From Shewanella pneumatophori (GTDB lineage: Bacteria; Pseudomonadota; Gammaproteobacteria; Enterobacterales; Shewanellaceae), in the NCBI RefSeq assembly GCF_023283895.1, contig NZ_JAKILB010000006.1, forward strand, positions 186,001 through 250,000: a stretch of 64,000 nt of DNA. Reading direction: 5' to 3'. The notes below the pieces were generated by a model, which did no database searches, was not told the DNA's origin, and saw nothing but the letters and a program-made list of their open reading frames with translations. Made by a program: the position numbers and the translations under genes. Shown here in pieces: positions 1-8,694 of the stretch; within the stretch, counting starts at the first letter, position 1, and each line of letters opens with the position of its first letter.

Positions 1-169
1 CTATAAAGTTGGCCAACTGCAGATTTTGGCACTTCGTGCAAAAGCTGAAAAAGAGTTGGGTGATAAGTTTGATTTAAAAGCTTATCACGACCAAATTTTG
101 ACTTCAGGCTCACTGCCAATGGAAGTGATGGAGTTAAAAGTGAACGATTGGATTGCTAAGCAAAAGTAA
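1..169 (+). CDS. DUF885 family protein, C-terminal end (partial)
   Basis: The window opens inside a reading frame that runs from base 2 to a TAA at 167-169, giving the last 55 residues of a protein. The segment YKVGQLQILALRAKAEKELG followed by a 'LKAYHD..L..G.LP...ME' pattern matches my memory of the C-terminus of DUF885 proteins, which are large, probably zinc-dependent, peptidase-like proteins often exported in Shewanella. The catalytic part lies upstream of the window, so substrate and location cannot be judged. The family call is inference from a short tail. Confidence 0.6.
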   Translation, partial: YKVGQLQILALRAKAEKELGDKFDLKAYHDQILTSGSLPMEVMELKVNDWIAKQK

Positions 170-281
170 CTTAATCTATCTGTCACAACCCTGCTGGGAT
201 GTACCGTAAAATTTGGTATATACTGGCTGGGTTTTATTTTGCCTAGATAGGCAATGACAATTATTTTATGGGAGAAATACC

Positions 282-560
282 ATGGTACAAGCAACAGCAA
301 GACACCTACTAGTTGATTCAGAAGCACAGTGTTTAGAACTTAAGCAACAGATCCTTGATGGTGCTGACTTTGGCGACGTAGCAAAAGCGAATTCATCTTG
401 CCCATCTTCAGCACAAGGTGGCGATCTAGGTTCATTTGGCCCAGGTATGATGGTTAAAGAATTTGACGAAGTTGTGTTTAGCGCGCCTCTAAATGAAGTT
501 CAAGGCCCAGTTAAAACACAATTTGGTTACCACCTTCTAGAGGTGACTAGCAGAGGTTAA
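282..560 (+). CDS. ppiC: Parvulin-type peptidyl-prolyl isomerase PpiC
   Basis: A 92-residue single-domain rotamase that speeds cis-trans isomerisation of peptide bonds before proline in the cytosol. The whole protein is one parvulin domain: it starts ATARHLLV, has the loop SSCPSSAQGGDLGSFGPGMM and the conserved F-D-x-x-V-F segment, and ends QFGYHLLEV, all family hallmarks. There is no signal peptide or extra chaperone domain, which separates it from SurA and PpiD; length equals E. coli PpiC (93 residues). The ATG at 282 follows a GGGAGAAA ribosome site. It stands alone in front of an acetyltransferase gene 34 bases downstream and may be co-transcribed with it. Confidence 0.93.
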   Translation: MVQATARHLLVDSEAQCLELKQQILDGADFGDVAKANSSCPSSAQGGDLGSFGPGMMVKEFDEVVFSAPLNEVQGPVKTQFGYHLLEVTSRG

Positions 561-594
561 TCTGTCGTCACTTGTTGTTTGAGAAGGAATTAAC

Positions 595-1128
595 ATGCTC
601 GAACTGTATACCGATAGACTTAGGTTAAGAACTGTTGTTGCCAGCGATTGGAACAACTTTTTATATACTCACTCAAATGAGCAACTCAATGAGTTTGTAC
701 GTAAGCCTCAAGCCGAATCCGAGATACGCCAAAAGTTCGAGCGTGTATTAAAAAGCCAAGAGTTTACTGAAGGCGAGTGGTTACTCACTATTATTGAAGA
801 CGTCCATACACAAGCTTTTGTTGGCTTTATCGGCCTACAAAATACCGATATTGAAATGGGACAAATTCAGGTTGGCTACATGCTTCATCCTGATGTCCAT
901 GGTCAAGGTTTTGCTAGTGAAGCGCTACAAGCCATAGTTGATTGGGCTTGTTTAGCTTATAAACCACATAAGTTTATCGCTTATTGTGTGGAGCCAAATA
1001 TTGCTTCAACCAAAGTGCTTGAAAAATGCGGTTTCGTGCGTGAAGGTTTGCTGCGTGAAAACTGCAAAATTGGCGACCAATGGTTTGATGATTGTATTTA
1101 TGGACTATTGGCAGCACAAAGGTGTTAG
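595..1128 (+). CDS. GNAT family acetyltransferase (RimJ/RimL-like)
   Basis: A 177-residue acetyl-CoA-dependent N-acetyltransferase of the RimJ/RimL type. The N-terminus reads LYTDRLRLR, the usual opening of this subgroup, and the acetyl-CoA loop is visible as HPDVHGQGFASEAL near residues 98-112, followed by an EPNIASTKVLEKCGFVREG segment that forms the C-terminal part of the fold. Relatives acetylate ribosomal protein N-termini, but many act on small molecules, so the acceptor is unknown. An AGAAGGAAT ribosome site precedes the ATG. It follows ppiC closely. Family assignment is firm; substrate is not. Confidence 0.88.
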   Translation: MLELYTDRLRLRTVVASDWNNFLYTHSNEQLNEFVRKPQAESEIRQKFERVLKSQEFTEGEWLLTIIEDVHTQAFVGFIGLQNTDIEMGQIQVGYMLHPDVHGQGFASEALQAIVDWACLAYKPHKFIAYCVEPNIASTKVLEKCGFVREGLLRENCKIGDQWFDDCIYGLLAAQRC

Positions 1129-1198
1129 AAACCATGCACTCGCATTATAAATAGAGTGCTATAATGCCGTCAGATTTAGTTATTAAAGGCGAAATACA

Positions 1199-1429
1199 GT
1201 GAGTGCAGATACTCCAACGCTGACATTAAAGTCAGGCGAAGAATACATCGAGTTATACAAAGTATTGAAAGTTCAAGGAATGATGAGTGCTGGTGGCGAA
1301 GCCAAGCACGTTATTTCTGAAGGCCAAGTCACCGTTAATGGTGAAGTTGAAACCCGCAAACGCAAGAAAGTAGTTGCCGGTGAAGTCGTTAGTTTTAATG
1401 GCGAAAGCGTTAAGATTATTGCTGAATAA
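1199..1429 (+). CDS. ybcJ: S4-domain RNA-binding protein (YbcJ-like)
   Basis: A 76-residue basic protein made of one S4 RNA-binding domain. The core reads EYIELYKVLKVQGMMSAGGE, then a K-x-x-I-x-x-G-x-V-x-V-N-G stretch and a final G-E-x-V-x-F turn, the order seen in E. coli YbcJ and Gram-positive YaaA. Such proteins bind structured RNA and may help ribosome assembly. The start is a GTG at 1199; no in-frame ATG precedes the domain, so the GTG is well supported. It is followed 20 bases later by the RraB-like gene, and both probably share a promoter upstream of 1199. Confidence 0.85.
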   Translation: MSADTPTLTLKSGEEYIELYKVLKVQGMMSAGGEAKHVISEGQVTVNGEVETRKRKKVVAGEVVSFNGESVKIIAE

Positions 1430-1449
1430 GTGATTTAGAGAGGATTAAC

Positions 1450-1836
1450 ATGCAATTTCCAGATGATGACAATGGTAAAATGCTTGAAGCAATGGCTGAT
1501 GCAGGCATTGATCTATCAAAAGCACTTGATGTCGATTTTTTCTTAGTTTTTGAAGATCAGCGTGATGCAGAATCAGCGCTTGAAGAACTAGGTAAATCAG
1601 ATCTAGAAGGTGAAATTGAACTGCTTCTAAACGACGAGTCGGGTAAGTGGGAGCTGATTGTTTGTCTAAACATGGTGCCAGAATATGATGCTATCGTTGA
1701 ACAAGAAGTTAGCCTACATGAGTTTGCACAAGAGTTTGGCGGCGTGACTGATGGTTGGGGCGTAATGCAACACCAAGAAGGCGACGATGATTTCGCTGAC
1801 GACGCACACGAATGCAGCGACGATTGTAAGCACTAA
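1450..1836 (+). CDS. RraB-like ribonuclease E inhibitor domain protein
   Basis: A 128-residue acidic protein of the RraB family, whose E. coli member binds RNase E and alters degradosome composition. Visible signs are the opening FPDDDNGKMLEAM, the central 'DVDFFLVF' strand and the near-C-terminal DGWGVM motif typical of the family, then a highly acidic tail. The last nine residues are HECSDDCKH, which could bind a metal; this is my inference and not a known family trait. An AGAGGATTAAC ribosome site fits the ATG. It closes a small group with the S4 protein gene and is followed by a terminator. Whether it truly targets RNase E is unproven. Confidence 0.75.
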   Translation: MQFPDDDNGKMLEAMADAGIDLSKALDVDFFLVFEDQRDAESALEELGKSDLEGEIELLLNDESGKWELIVCLNMVPEYDAIVEQEVSLHEFAQEFGGVTDGWGVMQHQEGDDDFADDAHECSDDCKH

Positions 1837-1862
1837 ATCAATCGCTTGACCCATTTTGTAAT

Positions 1863-1888
1863 AAGCCACTTATATTAGTGGCTTTTTT
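1863..1888 (+). terminator. Rho-independent terminator after the RraB-like gene
   Basis: An 8-bp perfect stem AAGCCACT/AGTGGCTT with a 6-base loop is followed by a T-run. It lies 27 bases past the RraB-like stop codon and separates that gene from the NERD gene. Confidence 0.85.
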
Positions 1889-1953
1889 GTGCCCAAAAGT
1901 TAAGAATACGGAGAGTCCAATTTAAGTATTAATTGCCACCGAAGGAGAAAAGA

Positions 1954-3927
1954 ATGGCAAGAATGATTAGTTTTGGGACGCCGGTTAACGATGCTGAACG
2001 TTGGGCATTTTCCTTGTTGGCCGATGAATTACCAGAAGATTATATCTTACTCACCAATGTTGAAATACCAACAAAAACTGGCCAAGCGATGGAAGTTGAT
2101 GCCTTGGTTATCGGTGAGTGGGGCGTATATGTTGTTGATGTAAAAGGCTACATTGGCCGCTTAGATGCGGGTCTTCATGCATGGTCGCTCGATGGTCGAG
2201 AGGTAGATAATAGTTTAGCAAAGGCAAATTACGTGGCTCGCGTACTTGCTGGTAACGTCAAGCATAAAATTCCGGTTGGGGTTTATGCACCTTGGTGTCA
2301 AGGCATGGTGTTTGTTACTGGCCGCAAAGGTGAAGAGATCGAGCTTGAAAAGCAGCAAGGCTCACTGAGTATTTATACTCCTAAGCAAATTGTAGAGGCG
2401 TTAACTACAGAGTGGGGACTCACAGCGCCTAAAAAGCATCAAGTTACTGACACTCAAAAAGAGTTGGTGCTTGAAACCATTGGCCAAGTGGCAATAGTTG
2501 AAAAGCGTAATAACCAAATTCAAGATTTCACTAAGCTTAGATGCCTATTCATTCAAAGCGGCTTAGAAGTTTGGCAAGCTGAATATAACCCCGGCGAGTG
2601 GACCGCTCCTTGGTTATTAAAAGTGCTTATTCCTACTCAATTTACTGACAGCGAACAGTCAGAATTTCATGAAGCACAATTAAGAAGTGAATTTCAGCGT
2701 TTACAATCTTTATCTGGCTGTTGCGGCGTTCCTTATTGTGCACCACTTATTCAAGATGGTGAGCAGCTAGTTCTGCCTATTCGTATGCCGCGTGGCGTGC
2801 CGCTTAATGTGCTTGATTCCAAGCAGATGACCACCTATCAACTTCTTGAAGTTCTGCGCAGAAGTGTCACCGGTCTGCAGCAAATACATCGCCGTGGTTT
2901 TACCGTTGGCGGCTGGACCAGTAACTGTATATTTGTCTCTGATCTGGGTGATGTTGAATTTATCGATATCAAAGATAACGTTAGCAACAGTGAAGATATT
3001 AAGTCGTACGCAGAGGGCTTTTTAGCGATCGCAGAGCAAACGAATCAGCCGCGTATATATCAATGGTATCGTGAGGCTGTCGCGGGTACGACAACAGATT
3101 TAGACGCGCTGCGTAGTGACTTATCTGCAATAATCGATCACGGTGTTTGTGACGCTGTGCCTGAAAAAATCGAGGTTAGTGCCGGGGCTATTATTGATCA
3201 CCACTTCAAGCTCGAGCAATTCATCGCAGCAAAAGAGACTAGCCAATTTTGGCGAGCCACTCATTTGCAGGGGCAGTATCAGTGCGGTGTGTCAATTTAC
3301 AGTAAAGTTGAAGCAAATTGGCCGATGCTTAGCAGTATATATCGTACCTTAGCTAAAGTTTATCACCCGAATATCGAAAAGGTGCTGGCGTTTGGGCAGT
3401 TACCGCAAAGCGAAAAGCTGTTTATCGCCAGAGCATGGGAGTATGGTGAGTCAATTGATGAAGTGAAAAATATCCGCTTAGGTCAGCCGCTAATGTGGTT
3501 CAAACAGTTGCTTACTGGGTTGCAATATATGCATCAAATGGATATTTATCATGGCGCTATTTGCCCGAAAAATATTATTTGTAATGAAAATAAGGCAATT
3601 TTAGTTAATTTCGGTATAGGTCTCGATATTGCAGCCAGCCATTACGCTTGTCAGTACGCTGACCCTACACTGTGGGAAGTTGAAGGCGAAGCTGAGCGTG
3701 ACTTATATGGCTTAGTGGCTAGTTTTATAGATGCCATGGCGCCAGAAAGCTTAAAGGGCGATTTGTGCCAAGCAGGGATCATCAATGCGTTAGAAGCGTT
3801 TGATAGAGAATGGTTTGGTGAAGCACTTTATGATGTTTGCCATAAAGTGCTTAATTTTGACTTAAGCATTCATGCTGGAATGAATTATTTAGAGATGTTT
3901 GATTTAGCTGAACCAAGCACTGATTAA
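1954..3927 (+). CDS. NERD-domain protein fused to degenerate kinase-like domains
   Basis: A 657-residue protein. Residues 1-130 form a NERD (nuclease-related) domain: E47-V-D49 and the strand VVDVKG with D62 and K64 match the D/E-x-K core of restriction-like nucleases, so the nuclease site may be intact. Residues from about 200 to 410 and 420 to 657 look like two protein-kinase-fold lobes. In the second, the catalytic loop reads H533-GAICPKN540 instead of HRDxKxxN, and the metal motif is N552-F-G instead of D-F-G; the first lobe has no recognisable HRD or DFG. I infer two pseudokinases. A TTG at 1933 gives a longer frame, but ATG 1954 has a GAAGGAG site 5 bases away. Kinase-NERD fusions include BREX PglW; no BREX partners are here. 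Confidence 0.75.
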   Translation: MARMISFGTPVNDAERWAFSLLADELPEDYILLTNVEIPTKTGQAMEVDALVIGEWGVYVVDVKGYIGRLDAGLHAWSLDGREVDNSLAKANYVARVLAGNVKHKIPVGVYAPWCQGMVFVTGRKGEEIELEKQQGSLSIYTPKQIVEALTTEWGLTAPKKHQVTDTQKELVLETIGQVAIVEKRNNQIQDFTKLRCLFIQSGLEVWQAEYNPGEWTAPWLLKVLIPTQFTDSEQSEFHEAQLRSEFQRLQSLSGCCGVPYCAPLIQDGEQLVLPIRMPRGVPLNVLDSKQMTTYQLLEVLRRSVTGLQQIHRRGFTVGGWTSNCIFVSDLGDVEFIDIKDNVSNSEDIKSYAEGFLAIAEQTNQPRIYQWYREAVAGTTTDLDALRSDLSAIIDHGVCDAVPEKIEVSAGAIIDHHFKLEQFIAAKETSQFWRATHLQGQYQCGVSIYSKVEANWPMLSSIYRTLAKVYHPNIEKVLAFGQLPQSEKLFIARAWEYGESIDEVKNIRLGQPLMWFKQLLTGLQYMHQMDIYHGAICPKNIICNENKAILVNFGIGLDIAASHYACQYADPTLWEVEGEAERDLYGLVASFIDAMAPESLKGDLCQAGIINALEAFDREWFGEALYDVCHKVLNFDLSIHAGMNYLEMFDLAEPSTD

Positions 3928-3949
3928 TACGTTTTAATAGCTGCATTAA

Positions 3950-4849
3950 TTAGTGGCGATATGGACTAAATAGCTCGAGTAACCAGTCAATAAAGGATTG
4001 TACTTTTAAGGGCAGGTTGCTCGATTTAGGCGTTAACAAATAATAGCGATAAGGGCTGGTAAACTGCGCGTCTGCATTGGTTTCAAAGGGGATCACTAGC
4101 TTGCCAGTTTGCAGTTCATCTTCAATAAAAAAGCGTGGGATCAGAGCAACTCCCATACCACTGACTGCTGCCTGACTTAACATGTAAAAATGTTCAACAC
4201 CAAATTTCTTATCAGTAGTGAGTTCCAGTCCAATATTTTCCGCCCATAGCTGCCATAACCCAGGTCTAGTCGTGTGCTGTAGTAAAGTCATCTGATTAAT
4301 ATCTGTAATATGGAGCAGGTTTTCTGCCAATGCGGGCGAGCAGACTAAACAAAGATCTTCATCCATCAAAGTCATTACGTTTGCAGCCTTTGGCACAGTG
4401 GTACTGCTACGAATGGCAATATCGTAATTGACCTTATTAAAGTCTACCTCAAAGTCACCAATTGATAGATCCACATATAGATGTGGGTAGCGTGACTTAA
4501 ACTCTTCCATGCGGGGAATGAGCCAGCTAATCGTTAAGCTAGGTAACACGTTAATCGCTAGGGTTTGTGTGCGCAGTGGCTGACTAATTAAATCACTTGT
4601 AGCGTTGTTGATGGTTTGTAGTGCCGCCTGGGCATGGATAAAGTAGCGCTCGCCCTCATCGGTAAGCTTAAGGCTTCTATGTTGACGAATAAACAGCGGT
4701 AAACCAACAAAATCTTCGAGTATTTTAACTTGTTTGCTGATTGCACCATGGGTGACAAACAGCTCTTTACTTGCTAGCGTAAAACTCATTAATCTTGCTG
4801 ACGCTTCAAATGCTCTAAGGGCATTTAATGGTGGTAGATGCGAGTACAT
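3950..4849 (-). CDS. LysR family transcriptional regulator (GcvA-like)
   Basis: A 299-residue LysR regulator. The winged-helix DNA-binding domain occupies residues 1-65 (LPPLNALRAFEASARLMSF, then LFVTHGAISKQVKILE), a form typical of the GcvA/AmpR branch, followed by a two-lobed effector-binding domain. It is transcribed divergently from the TSUP permease gene with 122 bases between the starts, the normal arrangement for a LysR protein and its target. AmpR-branch regulators sometimes control beta-lactamases, and an OXA gene lies two genes away, but control of it is only a possibility. The effector is unknown. Confidence 0.9.
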   Translation of the reverse strand: MYSHLPPLNALRAFEASARLMSFTLASKELFVTHGAISKQVKILEDFVGLPLFIRQHRSLKLTDEGERYFIHAQAALQTINNATSDLISQPLRTQTLAINVLPSLTISWLIPRMEEFKSRYPHLYVDLSIGDFEVDFNKVNYDIAIRSSTTVPKAANVMTLMDEDLCLVCSPALAENLLHITDINQMTLLQHTTRPGLWQLWAENIGLELTTDKKFGVEHFYMLSQAAVSGMGVALIPRFFIEDELQTGKLVIPFETNADAQFTSPYRYYLLTPKSSNLPLKVQSFIDWLLELFSPYRH

Positions 4850-4971
4850 TTGCTAATGCCTGAAATATATTTTAGTGTGAGTTTATTTCACGTAAGCCGA
4901 ACAATAACTCCTTTGAGTTTTATCTGCAAACCACGTTTAATAGCGCCATTATAATCAATTATTAATTCATC

Positions 4972-5751
4972 ATGACTTTTGAGCTTACTTTCGAAATTAT
5001 CGCACTGCTATTTTTTGTCGCTATGTTAGCGGGTTTTATCGACGCTATTGCCGGTGGCGGTGGCTTGTTAACCATACCTGCGTTGATGTGGGCCGGGTTG
5101 CCGCCAACGGTAGCGCTAGCAACTAATAAGCTTCAAGCTTGTGGTGGTAGTTTCTTCGCCAGTTTTTATTTTGTACGTAAAGGCATGGTAAAACTTGCTG
5201 ATATGAAGCTAAGTATCGCATGTGCATTTACAGGTGCTGCATTGGGGACTATTGCGGTACAGATGATTGATACTGCATTTTTAGAGGTGTTCTTGCCATT
5301 TTTAATGTTAGGTATAGGTGGCTACTTTTTATTCTCTAAAAGTATTAGTGAAGAGGATAAGCATCAAGTGCTGACTCCGACTGTATTTGCATTTACCGCG
5401 GCGTTAGCTGTGGGCTTTTATGACGGTTTTTTCGGCCCAGGTACTGGCAGCTTTTTTGCGTTAGCCTTTGTATCTTTGGCGGGGTATGGTCTGGCGAAAG
5501 CAACCGCTCACGCCAAAATTTTAAATTTCTCAACTAATATTGCATCGCTGATATTCTTCGCGATTGGCGGCAAGGTATTCTGGATGCTGGGTGGTGTGAT
5601 GCTTATCGGGCAGGCTATCGGTGCCACACTAGGCTCTCGTTTAGTGTTAACTAAAGGCACAAAGATTATTAAGCCTTTGGTGGTGGTGATGTCGATAGCC
5701 ATGAGTATTAAGCTGCTATCGGGTCAATATGAGCTGTTCGCTTGGTTGTAA
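4972..5751 (+). CDS. TSUP family membrane permease (TauE/SafE type)
   Basis: A 259-residue inner-membrane protein with about eight hydrophobic segments, of the TSUP (sulfite exporter TauE/SafE, YfcA) family. The N-terminal half contains the family signature AGFIDAIAGGGGLLTIPAL near residues 20-38 and the C-terminal half repeats it in the form GFYDGFFGPGTGSF near 148-161, reflecting the internal duplication of the family. Members move sulfite, sulfoacetate or other organic anions; the substrate here is not visible. It is divergent from a LysR gene and 33 bases upstream of the beta-lactamase gene, so the two may form an operon. Confidence 0.9.
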   Translation: MTFELTFEIIALLFFVAMLAGFIDAIAGGGGLLTIPALMWAGLPPTVALATNKLQACGGSFFASFYFVRKGMVKLADMKLSIACAFTGAALGTIAVQMIDTAFLEVFLPFLMLGIGGYFLFSKSISEEDKHQVLTPTVFAFTAALAVGFYDGFFGPGTGSFFALAFVSLAGYGLAKATAHAKILNFSTNIASLIFFAIGGKVFWMLGGVMLIGQAIGATLGSRLVLTKGTKIIKPLVVVMSIAMSIKLLSGQYELFAWL

Positions 5752-5784
5752 TCACAAGTGATTAAGTGAAAGGAGTTATTAACA

Positions 5785-6627
5785 ATGCGTTTTGTGGGTC
5801 GAATTCTGTCTACTAGGTTTATTGCATTATTGATTTGCTCGTTTATGCCTGCCTCGTTGGCACTTGCTAATGTTGTTGAACATGTTGGCTGGCAACAGGC
5901 CTTTGAAAAGTACGACGCTGTGGGCACAATTGTAGTGCTTGATCAGCGCGGCAAATATGGCAGTAATCAGCAAAAGGAGTGGGTATATAATCTCGAGCGA
6001 GCAAGTCAGCGCTTTTCACCAGCCTCAACGTTCAAAATTCCCCATAGCTTATTTGCCTTAGACGCCCAATTAGTTAAAGACGAGTTTCAGGTATTTAAAT
6101 GGGACGGTGTTAAGCGAAGTTTTGCACCACACAACCAAGATCAAAACTTGCGTTCAGCGATGCGAAACTCTGCTGTTTGGGTATACGATATTTTTGCTAA
6201 GCAACTTGGCGAGCAAAAAGCGCGGCAATATTTAACCCAAATTAACTATGGTAACGCCGACCCTAGAATGGATAGCCAAGTGGCTGAAAATTCGAGTTAT
6301 TGGATTGATGGTAACTTGGCAATTTCAGCGTTTGAACAGATTGAGTTTCTAAAGGCTTTATATCGCAATCAGCTACCGTTTACGTTGGATGCCCAGCTAT
6401 TAGTTAAAGATATCATGATCACCGAGGCCAAAACTGATTGGATATTACGGGCTAAAACCGGTTGGCAAGGGAAGTACGGCTGGTGGGTTGGCTGGATTGA
6501 GTGGCCAACAGGCCCGGTGTTTTTCGCTTTAAATATAGACACGCCAAATCGCTTACAAGATCTGTATAAGCGTCAAGCTATTACCCGAGAAATATTAAAG
6601 TCGATAGAGGCTCTGCCGGCGAGTTAG
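5785..6627 (+). CDS. Class D (OXA-type) beta-lactamase
   Basis: A 280-residue exported serine beta-lactamase. Residues 1-29 form a signal peptide ending SLALA. All class D motifs are present: S81-T-F-K84 (nucleophile and the lysine that becomes carbamylated), S129-A-V131, Y155-G-N157, the tryptophan in SYWIDG (173), and K224-T-G226, plus the WWVGW strand after it. The 'KWDG' segment and overall length resemble the OXA-48 family that originates in Shewanella, but the residues between KTG and WWVGW are shorter than in OXA-48 and many positions differ, so carbapenem hydrolysis cannot be claimed. An AAAGGAG site precedes the ATG. Its chromosomal setting between permease and LysR genes suggests an intrinsic gene. 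Confidence 0.93.
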   Translation: MRFVGRILSTRFIALLICSFMPASLALANVVEHVGWQQAFEKYDAVGTIVVLDQRGKYGSNQQKEWVYNLERASQRFSPASTFKIPHSLFALDAQLVKDEFQVFKWDGVKRSFAPHNQDQNLRSAMRNSAVWVYDIFAKQLGEQKARQYLTQINYGNADPRMDSQVAENSSYWIDGNLAISAFEQIEFLKALYRNQLPFTLDAQLLVKDIMITEAKTDWILRAKTGWQGKYGWWVGWIEWPTGPVFFALNIDTPNRLQDLYKRQAITREILKSIEALPAS

Positions 6628-6663
6628 CGATTACTTGCTACTTTTTAGGTTAGTTAGCTTTTT

Positions 6664-7617
6664 TCAATTGGGCTTGTTATTTGCGTACATGTTGTCAAAA
6701 CCCGGTATACGCTGTTCCCAATTAGGGATTTCATCACCAACTATCGATTTTAATGTTTCAATAAATAGTCGGGTCTTAATTGGCGCATTTCGGTGTGGAT
6801 ATACTGCGTAAATTGTACCAAAATCCTCTAAGTGTAGATGGGTCATTATTGGGGTTAATTGCCCTGAGATAATTTCATCGCTAATCATCTGCGCTGTCAC
6901 CACCGCAAGCATATTTCCTGCGAGAGCGGTTTGAGTCAGCATTTCTAAATCATTCACCTTGTAGGCGGCGTTTAGCTTAAATTGTTTTGTTTGCTTATTG
7001 TCCTTATAAGCGAATTTATCAAGTAACAAACCAGGCGCAGCGTATACGGCGGCAGGCAAACTCTCTAGCTGCTCTATTGTTGTAATTGCTCCATGTTTGG
7101 CAATAAAAGCGGGTGAAGCCACGATTAATAAGCGGTTTCGGGCAATTTTTTGGCTAATCAAATTAGAGGTTTTTGGCTTGCCGACTCTAAAACCAATATC
7201 GAACCGCTCGCCAATCATATCGATGAGTCTGTCTTCAAGGCGCAGCTCCACTTGAGCTTCAGTGTGTTGCTGCTGAAATATCATTGCGGCTTGCTGCACA
7301 TATTGCCGGCCAAATAAGCTTGTGCTGCTGATCCGTAACAATCCTTTAGGCTGCGAATGAAAGTTTTGCGCAATCAAATAACTATCGTTTAGCAAGGTTC
7401 GCAGACTTTTAGCTTGATTGAGCATCTCATTACCAGCAGCAGTTAACGCTAATGAGCGGGTTGTACGGTTAAGCAAACGTACGCCTAGCTCATCTTCTAA
7501 ACGGCTAATCTGCTTAGAAATTACAGACCTATCAAGATTTCGTTGTTCGGCAACTTTAGTAAAAGAGCCGAGTTCGACTACTTCCAATAACAATAATAAA
7601 CGTGTTGAAAAATCCAT
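6664..7617 (-). CDS. LysR family transcriptional regulator
   Basis: A 317-residue LysR regulator. The helix-turn-helix lies in residues 15-60 (ELGSFTKVAEQRNLDRSVIS), and the rest is the usual periplasmic-binding-like effector domain. The start ATG has an AAGAGA site. It is convergent with the beta-lactamase gene and divergent from the crotonase gene at 7817, with about 200 bases between; by LysR custom the crotonase is its most likely target. Effector unknown. Confidence 0.9.
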   Translation of the reverse strand: MDFSTRLLLLLEVVELGSFTKVAEQRNLDRSVISKQISRLEDELGVRLLNRTTRSLALTAAGNEMLNQAKSLRTLLNDSYLIAQNFHSQPKGLLRISSTSLFGRQYVQQAAMIFQQQHTEAQVELRLEDRLIDMIGERFDIGFRVGKPKTSNLISQKIARNRLLIVASPAFIAKHGAITTIEQLESLPAAVYAAPGLLLDKFAYKDNKQTKQFKLNAAYKVNDLEMLTQTALAGNMLAVVTAQMISDEIISGQLTPIMTHLHLEDFGTIYAVYPHRNAPIKTRLFIETLKSIVGDEIPNWEQRIPGFDNMYANNKPN

Positions 7618-7816
7618 AATCTCTTATCTAAACCTTATTGGTGCATATTTAGCATCAATGACGTGCTTATTTTAGGGTTTTTGTTCATCAATAACAAATT
7701 TATAGTAGCTCCATACCGAAGATATTAAGGCGTTATCAAGGATTAGACTCTTCTACACTTAGATTTCCTTTTGTCTGCGAACTTACATTATTAAATGAAT
7801 TGAATGAGGCTACACC

Positions 7817-8629
7817 ATGAACAAGTTATCAATTACTACTGAAAATCACATCACAACCGTAAGCATCAATAACCCACCAGTAAACGTGCTAACGATTGAC
7901 CTTATTAATGAAATCAATGCTTTTGTACTGTCACTAAAAGATAACCGCGATACAAAAATAGTGGTGTTTAAGTCGCTACATGAGCAGTTTTTTTTAGCGC
8001 ATTTAGACCTAAACGTAATAAACGGTACTCAAGGTGGTCAAGCGGCATCTATCGAATTTAACCACATGATTGCGAACATAAAAGCTATGAAGCAGCTATC
8101 GGTTGCAGTGGTAGATGGGGTTGCACGTGGTGGCGGTAATGAGTTTGTGATGGCATGTGACTTAGCTTACGGTACAGAAAACGCAGCATTTGCTCAGCCT
8201 GAAGTGCATGTAAATATCCCAACAGGCGGCCAAGGTGCGGTGCAGTTTGCAAGACGACTTGGTAAAGGTAAAGCGCTACAAGCATTATTGTTAGGTCATG
8301 ATTTTACAGCGCAGCAAGCTGAAGCTTTAAACATTATTACGCAATTTGTTGCTAAGGCTGAGTTAGAAGACTTTTTAGCGCAAACATTAGCAGTTATAGC
8401 AAGCTTAGAGGTACGTGATATTGTAATGTACAAAGAAATTATTAATAGCTCAATTATTGATGAAGAAGCCGGTGCAGAGCTTGAGTTACGTTACTTTTTA
8501 GAGCGTGCAAAAGAGCAAAAAACACAAACAATTATCTCTGCGTTCTTGAAACATGGCGGCCAAACCCAAAGAGAAGCACAGGACATCCAAGGTATTTTTG
8601 CTGATACTGCAGCGGAGCTTGCTAACTAA
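7817..8629 (+). CDS. Enoyl-CoA hydratase/isomerase (crotonase) family protein
   Basis: A 270-residue crotonase-fold protein. The segment GGGNEFVMACD carries E109, and the following AQPEV carries E129; these correspond to the two catalytic glutamates of enoyl-CoA hydratases. The usual IPGxGGTQ loop is altered to NIPTGGQGAVQ, and the oxyanion stretch near residues 57-66 is FFLAHLDLN rather than FCAGADL, so the reaction may be isomerisation, hydrolysis or hydration of an unknown CoA ester. It stands alone, divergent from a LysR gene that probably regulates it, with a GAGG ribosome site before the ATG. Confidence 0.85.
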   Translation: MNKLSITTENHITTVSINNPPVNVLTIDLINEINAFVLSLKDNRDTKIVVFKSLHEQFFLAHLDLNVINGTQGGQAASIEFNHMIANIKAMKQLSVAVVDGVARGGGNEFVMACDLAYGTENAAFAQPEVHVNIPTGGQGAVQFARRLGKGKALQALLLGHDFTAQQAEALNIITQFVAKAELEDFLAQTLAVIASLEVRDIVMYKEIINSSIIDEEAGAELELRYFLERAKEQKTQTIISAFLKHGGQTQREAQDIQGIFADTAAELAN

Positions 8630-8694
8630 GTTTTAAAGTATTGCTTATTTATTACAGTTAAAAGTGTATGAGTTTGCAGCACTGATTCATCCTA

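Noticed and set aside
1933..1953. A TTG start for the NERD protein
   Set aside because: The ATG at 1954 has a GAAGGAG site at normal distance; the TTG lies before that site and has none of its own.
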